Below are positions 61,394 through 64,000 of a stretch of DNA of 64,000 nt, piece after piece. The stretch spans positions 2,542,001 through 2,606,000 of the forward strand of contig NZ_CP079925.1 of assembly GCF_019355935.1 (NCBI RefSeq). The letters run 5' to 3'. The position numbers were made by a program, and so were the translations under genes. Numbering within the stretch: position 1 is the stretch's first letter; every line of letters starts with the position of its first letter. The notes under the pieces are model-generated. The model had not been told where the DNA came from and made no database searches. It was given only the letters and a program-made list of their open reading frames with translations. Origin of the DNA: Comamonas sp. Y33R10-2 (GTDB taxonomy: Bacteria; Pseudomonadota; Gammaproteobacteria; Burkholderiales; Burkholderiaceae_C).

Positions 61394-61505
61394 AATCAGG
61401 CATGCGGCAAAAATATCAGTCCAAGCCGCTCCTAATCAAGGTATTGATTGGACATAGAGCTATCAAATTAGATGCATATCACCGCCAGCGACCAGATGCC
61501 CGCTC

Positions 61506-61575
61506 TCAGCCCAGCAGGTGACTCATATTTCTCGCTTGCGCAAGAAACGTAGCCCAAAGACCGAGGTCGGCCAGA
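61506..61575 (+). repeat. Family C fragment, left side of the orphan gene
   Basis: CAGCAGGTGACTCATATTTC, a CTCGCTTGCG hairpin, CAAGAAACGTAGCCCAAAGA. It matches the second and third modules of copy 1 and then stops; the GCCGGG palindrome is missing. Confidence 0.65.
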
Positions 61576-61711
61576 AGCAGTCATTCCATCATTGGTCTTT
61601 GTCTACTCATAGCAAGCTTGCAATTGCTCACTTTCATCACTTACGGATAGATTCATTCTTCAATGAACGACATGCGTGTTTGCCTGTCATCTAGATTTCG
61701 TTAGGTTTTAC

Positions 61712-62182
61712 ATGTCCGAAATACGCTCAAATCTTTCGCAGTACTACGCATCAAAGGCACTCTTTGAGACGGTACTTGGACGCGACGCATTTGTTCGTGT
61801 AAAAGATTTTGGATCGCTCGCCGCTTGGAGAGAAAACTACAGCAAGCTACTAGGTGCGATTAGGGTCTCAGTTGAGGCGACCGTAAAGATTTGCGACGAA
61901 GAATGGAAGTCTCAAGTTGCACTACTTCTGACGCATGGGTTAGATGGTGTGAAGACGGCAAAGAGCATCGATGAAATCCACGCAAGTGCAGCAGCAACGC
62001 TGGGAGAGCTTGCCTTTCTTCAACTTGGTTTCGTGCCGCTAGGACACCGAACTTGCAAGAATATTCCATTAGTTCCGAAGAACTGGGATATGTCGCCGGT
62101 TAGAACGGTTCAGTACGTCCAGTCACCGACACAGCGAGAAACGCAACGCAGTCTACGAGACAAGAAGAAAGCGACGAGTTAG
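61712..62182 (+). CDS. Orphan hypothetical protein inside the repeat island
   Basis: A 156-residue protein with no family I recognise. It has no signal peptide or membrane helix. Predicted mainly helical at the start (SQYYASKALFETVLGRDAF), with a central helical region (VEATVKICDEEWKSQVALLL) and a basic C-terminal tail ending DKKKATS. The start at 61712 is chosen because an upstream ATG at 61676 lacks support. Codon use is visibly lower in G/C at third positions than in neighbouring genes. It is bracketed by family C fragments in inverted orientation (61506 and 62266), which suggests acquired cargo. Confidence 0.6.
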   Translation: MSEIRSNLSQYYASKALFETVLGRDAFVRVKDFGSLAAWRENYSKLLGAIRVSVEATVKICDEEWKSQVALLLTHGLDGVKTAKSIDEIHASAAATLGELAFLQLGFVPLGHRTCKNIPLVPKNWDMSPVRTVQYVQSPTQRETQRSLRDKKKATS

Positions 62183-62265
62183 TAGTTTAGATTTCCACTC
62201 CGGCTCGGCTGCAGTCGTTGGTCAGCTCAAATACAGCGGGCAGCAGGCCAAGCTCTTTAGCTATC

Positions 62266-62292
62266 GGGACGAAGCCCGGCTCCTGTCTGTCA
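62266..62292 (-). repeat. Family C fragment, right side of the orphan gene
   Basis: Read on the minus strand: GACAGACAGGAGCCGGGCTT then CGTCCC, matching the outer end of copy 2. It is inverted relative to the fragment at 61506. Confidence 0.6.
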
Positions 62293-62314
62293 AATAAAAT
62301 TGAGGCACAAACAA

Positions 62315-62350
62315 GCCGCAAGTCCAATTAAATAAAGGACTATCAGCTAT
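62315..62350. repeat. Family A hairpin repeat before the Bug terminator
   Basis: GCAAGTCC, loop and A/T region, then AAAGGACTATCAGCTAT. A drifted copy abutting the following terminator. Confidence 0.55.
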
Positions 62351-62392
62351 CAAAAAAGCGGCCTGCACCCAAGGCACAAGCCGCTTAAAAAT
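62351..62392 (-). terminator. Intrinsic terminator of the second Bug gene
   Basis: AAGCGGC (62356-62362) and GCCGCTT (62380-62386) pair around a partly paired 17-nt loop. Read on the minus strand, six T follow. Confidence 0.8.
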
Positions 62393-62423
62393 TCAGCAAA
62401 GCCCAAAGTTGGGCCCGCCCAAA

Positions 62424-63407
62424 TCAGTCCTCAATCTTCGCGTACTGAACAATCTTGGTGTACTTCGCGATTTCGGCGTTGATGTACTTGCCAGCATCCG
62501 TCTTGGGGTTGGCCACCACGTTGCCAGTTTCTTCCATCTTCTTGCGGAACTCAGGCGAAGCCATCACTTCATCAAGCGCCTTCTTCAGCTGCGCCGCGAT
62601 GGGTGCGGGCAGGCCCTTGGGGGCCATCATGGCGAACCAGCTGTTCAGGTCCACGTTCTTGAACTGGGGCAGCTCAGACAGGGCAGGAATATCAGGCGTG
62701 ATGGACGAGCGCTTGGCTTCGGTGGTACCCAGTGCCACGATCTTGCCAGCCTTGATTTGGGGCAGAGCGGAGGACAGCACAAACATGCCGAATTCGATGT
62801 TGTTACCCACCAAGTCGGTGGTCAGTGGCGCCACGCCCTTGTAGGGGATGTGGGTCATCTGCAGCTTGCCCTGCTCTTGAATCAGCTCACCCGACAAGTG
62901 CAGCGCGGTGCCCACGCCGGAGCTGCCGTAGCTGTACTGGTCAGGGCTCTTGCTCACCAAGCTCACAAACTCGGCAGCGGTCTTCACGCCAGCCTTGTGC
63001 GATGCGACCAGCACCATGGGCTGCGAGCCCACCATGCCGATGGGTGTGAAGTCACCAATGCTGTACTTCACGGCCTTGTTGATGAGCTTGGCAATGGCCA
63101 GCTCGTTATTAGCGCCCACCATGATGGTGTAGCCGTCTGCAGCGGCCTTGGACACCTTTTGTGCACCAATCACGCCACCAGCGCCGCCCAAGTTCTCCAC
63201 CACCACAGGCTGGCCCAGCTTCTTGGCCAAACCATCGGCCACCAAACGGCCCACCAAGTCAGTGCTGCCGCCTGCGGGGTAGCCAATGACCATGGTGATG
63301 GCCTTGCTGGGATAGTTATCAGCAGCAAAGGCAGGGGCTGCAACAGCAGCGGCCATCAGCAGGCCTGCGGCCACGACGGTACGGCGAAGAGTATGGGTGT
63401 TTTGCAT
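62424..63407 (-). CDS. Bug/TctC-family periplasmic solute receptor
   Basis: A 327-residue periplasmic receptor. The signal peptide ends PAFAAD (about 27). Bug motifs: ITMVIGYPAGGSTDLVGR, VVENLGGAGGVIGAQKV and THIPYKGVAPLTTDLV. The start (complement of 63405-63407) gives the standard short Bug N-terminus; the frame is open further upstream. A LysR-type gene lies directly upstream on the same strand and probably controls it. The ligand is unknown and no permease is adjacent. It is only moderately similar to the receptor at 48943-49926. Confidence 0.92.
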   Translation of the reverse strand: MQNTHTLRRTVVAAGLLMAAAVAAPAFAADNYPSKAITMVIGYPAGGSTDLVGRLVADGLAKKLGQPVVVENLGGAGGVIGAQKVSKAAADGYTIMVGANNELAIAKLINKAVKYSIGDFTPIGMVGSQPMVLVASHKAGVKTAAEFVSLVSKSPDQYSYGSSGVGTALHLSGELIQEQGKLQMTHIPYKGVAPLTTDLVGNNIEFGMFVLSSALPQIKAGKIVALGTTEAKRSSITPDIPALSELPQFKNVDLNSWFAMMAPKGLPAPIAAQLKKALDEVMASPEFRKKMEETGNVVANPKTDAGKYINAEIAKYTKIVQYAKIED

Positions 63408-63616
63408 GGAGCTATTCCGAATCTGTATGAGATGCATTGTCCGAATACAGAAAAACCCCTTCAGTGCCGATAGAGCACATCTTCGTGCCATTTCAGCACA
63501 TATGCAGTTTTCATAGCGTACTGAGCGGTCTAACGCCCTTTATTTCGCATTAAGAAGCTGTTGTTTTCAGGTTTTTAGCGCCTGATTGATAAATTTTGTA
63601 AGTGATTACTTATTCA
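63408..63616 (-). promoter_or_regulatory. Bug gene promoter region with a direct repeat
   Basis: TCCGAAT occurs at 63416 and again at 63442, and TGTAT with ATACA make an interrupted inverted repeat in the same place. These could be binding sites for the LysR regulator upstream. No gene is seen in the 209 bp. Confidence 0.35.
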
Positions 63617-64000
63617 TCAATCCGTAATATCAGCCCACAACTGCTCAGCCGCGGCACTTAAACGGCGTTTGGGTCGGTACAGGCGTACATCGAAATGCAC
63701 ATTCAAGCTGCTGTCGCCTGCCAACGCCAGCAGGCCGCTGTCGCAATCGCGCTGCACCATGGACCAAGGCAGCCACGATACGCCCAGCCCCTTGAGCACA
63801 TACTCGTAATTGGCATCGGCCGAGTCACAGTCAATGCAGCGGCGCAGCTTTGGCAGCAAGGGGTTGCTGGCCAAGTGATCTTCCACCAAGCGCCCCAGCG
63901 CCATGCTGTGTGAAAAGGCCAGATACGGCACGGCACTGGCTCCCGGCTGCTGCGCTTGCTCCAGCGAAAACAGTGGCCTGCCTTGCACATCCGCCCGCGC
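63617..64000 (-). CDS. LysR-family transcriptional regulator, C-terminal part (runs off the edge)
   Basis: An open frame of 127 residues enters from the right edge and ends at 63617. It holds the C-terminal substrate-binding domain of a LysR regulator: SAVPYLAFSHSMALGRLVED, then DCDSADANYEYVLKGLGVSWLPWSM and a terminal AAAEQLWADITD. The N-terminal helix-turn-helix is outside the window. It is co-directional with the Bug gene 209 bp downstream, a common pairing. Confidence 0.85.
   Translation of the reverse strand, partial: ARADVQGRPLFSLEQAQQPGASAVPYLAFSHSMALGRLVEDHLASNPLLPKLRRCIDCDSADANYEYVLKGLGVSWLPWSMVQRDCDSGLLALAGDSSLNVHFDVRLYRPKRRLSAAAEQLWADITD

Noticed and set aside
61698-62230. Integron gene cassette around the orphan gene
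   Set aside because: GTTAGGT at 61699 fits a core site, but no RYYYAAC/attC-like structure follows the gene and no integrase is near.
1-64000. tRNA or rRNA genes, CRISPR arrays, prophage or complete insertion sequences
   Set aside because: Reading both strands I saw no tRNA T-loop signature in a cloverleaf context, no regularly spaced direct repeats, no integrase, transposase or phage structural genes.

Overview
The window looks like chromosomal DNA of a betaproteobacterium of the family Comamonadaceae, most likely Comamonas or a close relative. The reasons are the GC-rich coding style, two Bug/TctC-type solute receptors, a fused indolepyruvate oxidoreductase, a DUF1631 protein, and the gene orders lptD-surA, def-fmt, kdsD-kdsC-lptC and uvrA/MFS/ssb. 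This placement is from recognition, not from a search. No rRNA, tRNA, prophage, CRISPR array or complete insertion sequence was seen.

Layout. 1-8.2 kb: a nitrilase-family amidohydrolase translationally coupled to a sensor kinase/FixJ-type regulator pair, an OmpA lipoprotein, a small membrane protein whose start codon overlaps that of mltA, an MFS exporter and an Lrp regulator. 8.4-12 kb: the 1195-residue indolepyruvate oxidoreductase next to that Lrp gene. 12.3-18.2 kb: yajC-secD-secF and a DUF1631 protein. 18.3-24.1 kb: dprA and a LysM protein diverging from def, a lipoprotein gene, fmt and azlC-azlD. 24.3-32 kb: pgk, a stand-alone cyclic-nucleotide-binding protein, apt, kdsD-kdsC-lptC-SDR and two glycine-rich RRM proteins. 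32.3-38.6 kb: a GDT1-family Mn exporter behind a yybP-ykoY-type riboswitch, metX-metW behind a SAM-II-type riboswitch, a dipeptidase, a lipase-like hydrolase and a degenerate SRAP protein. 38.6-45.5 kb: a frameshifted rsmE, then amgK diverging from lptD-surA-rsmA. 45.6-54.9 kb: an aminotransferase, a DUF2061 gene, GNAT and Nudix genes, tcuA-tcuB-bug, ssb and an MFS gene. 55-64 kb: uvrA, a sugar dehydrogenase, a D-amino-acid dehydrogenase-like protein, a repeat-rich island with one low-GC orphan gene, a second Bug receptor and a truncated LysR gene.

Functional themes are envelope biogenesis (lptC, lptD, surA, kdsC, kdsD, mltA, amgK, secDF), protein N-terminal processing (def, fmt), methionine synthesis under SAM control, DNA repair and uptake (uvrA, ssb, dprA), and organic-acid or amino-acid use (tcuAB, IOR, aminotransferase, DauA-like enzyme, Bug receptors).

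The most unusual content is non-coding. Three repeat families occur. Family A is a 16-bp-stem, 7-nt-loop hairpin with about a dozen copies, one of which is translated inside dprA. Family B is a GC-rich unit of about 100 bp that begins exactly at stop codons (three copies). Family C is a composite unit of about 300 bp, present as a convergent pair plus two fragments that bracket an orphan gene at 61.7-62.2 kb. Other points of note are terminator-like hairpins directly before the pgk and rsmA start codons, a sharp change of codon composition inside the SDR gene after lptC, and a G7 tract that breaks rsmE.
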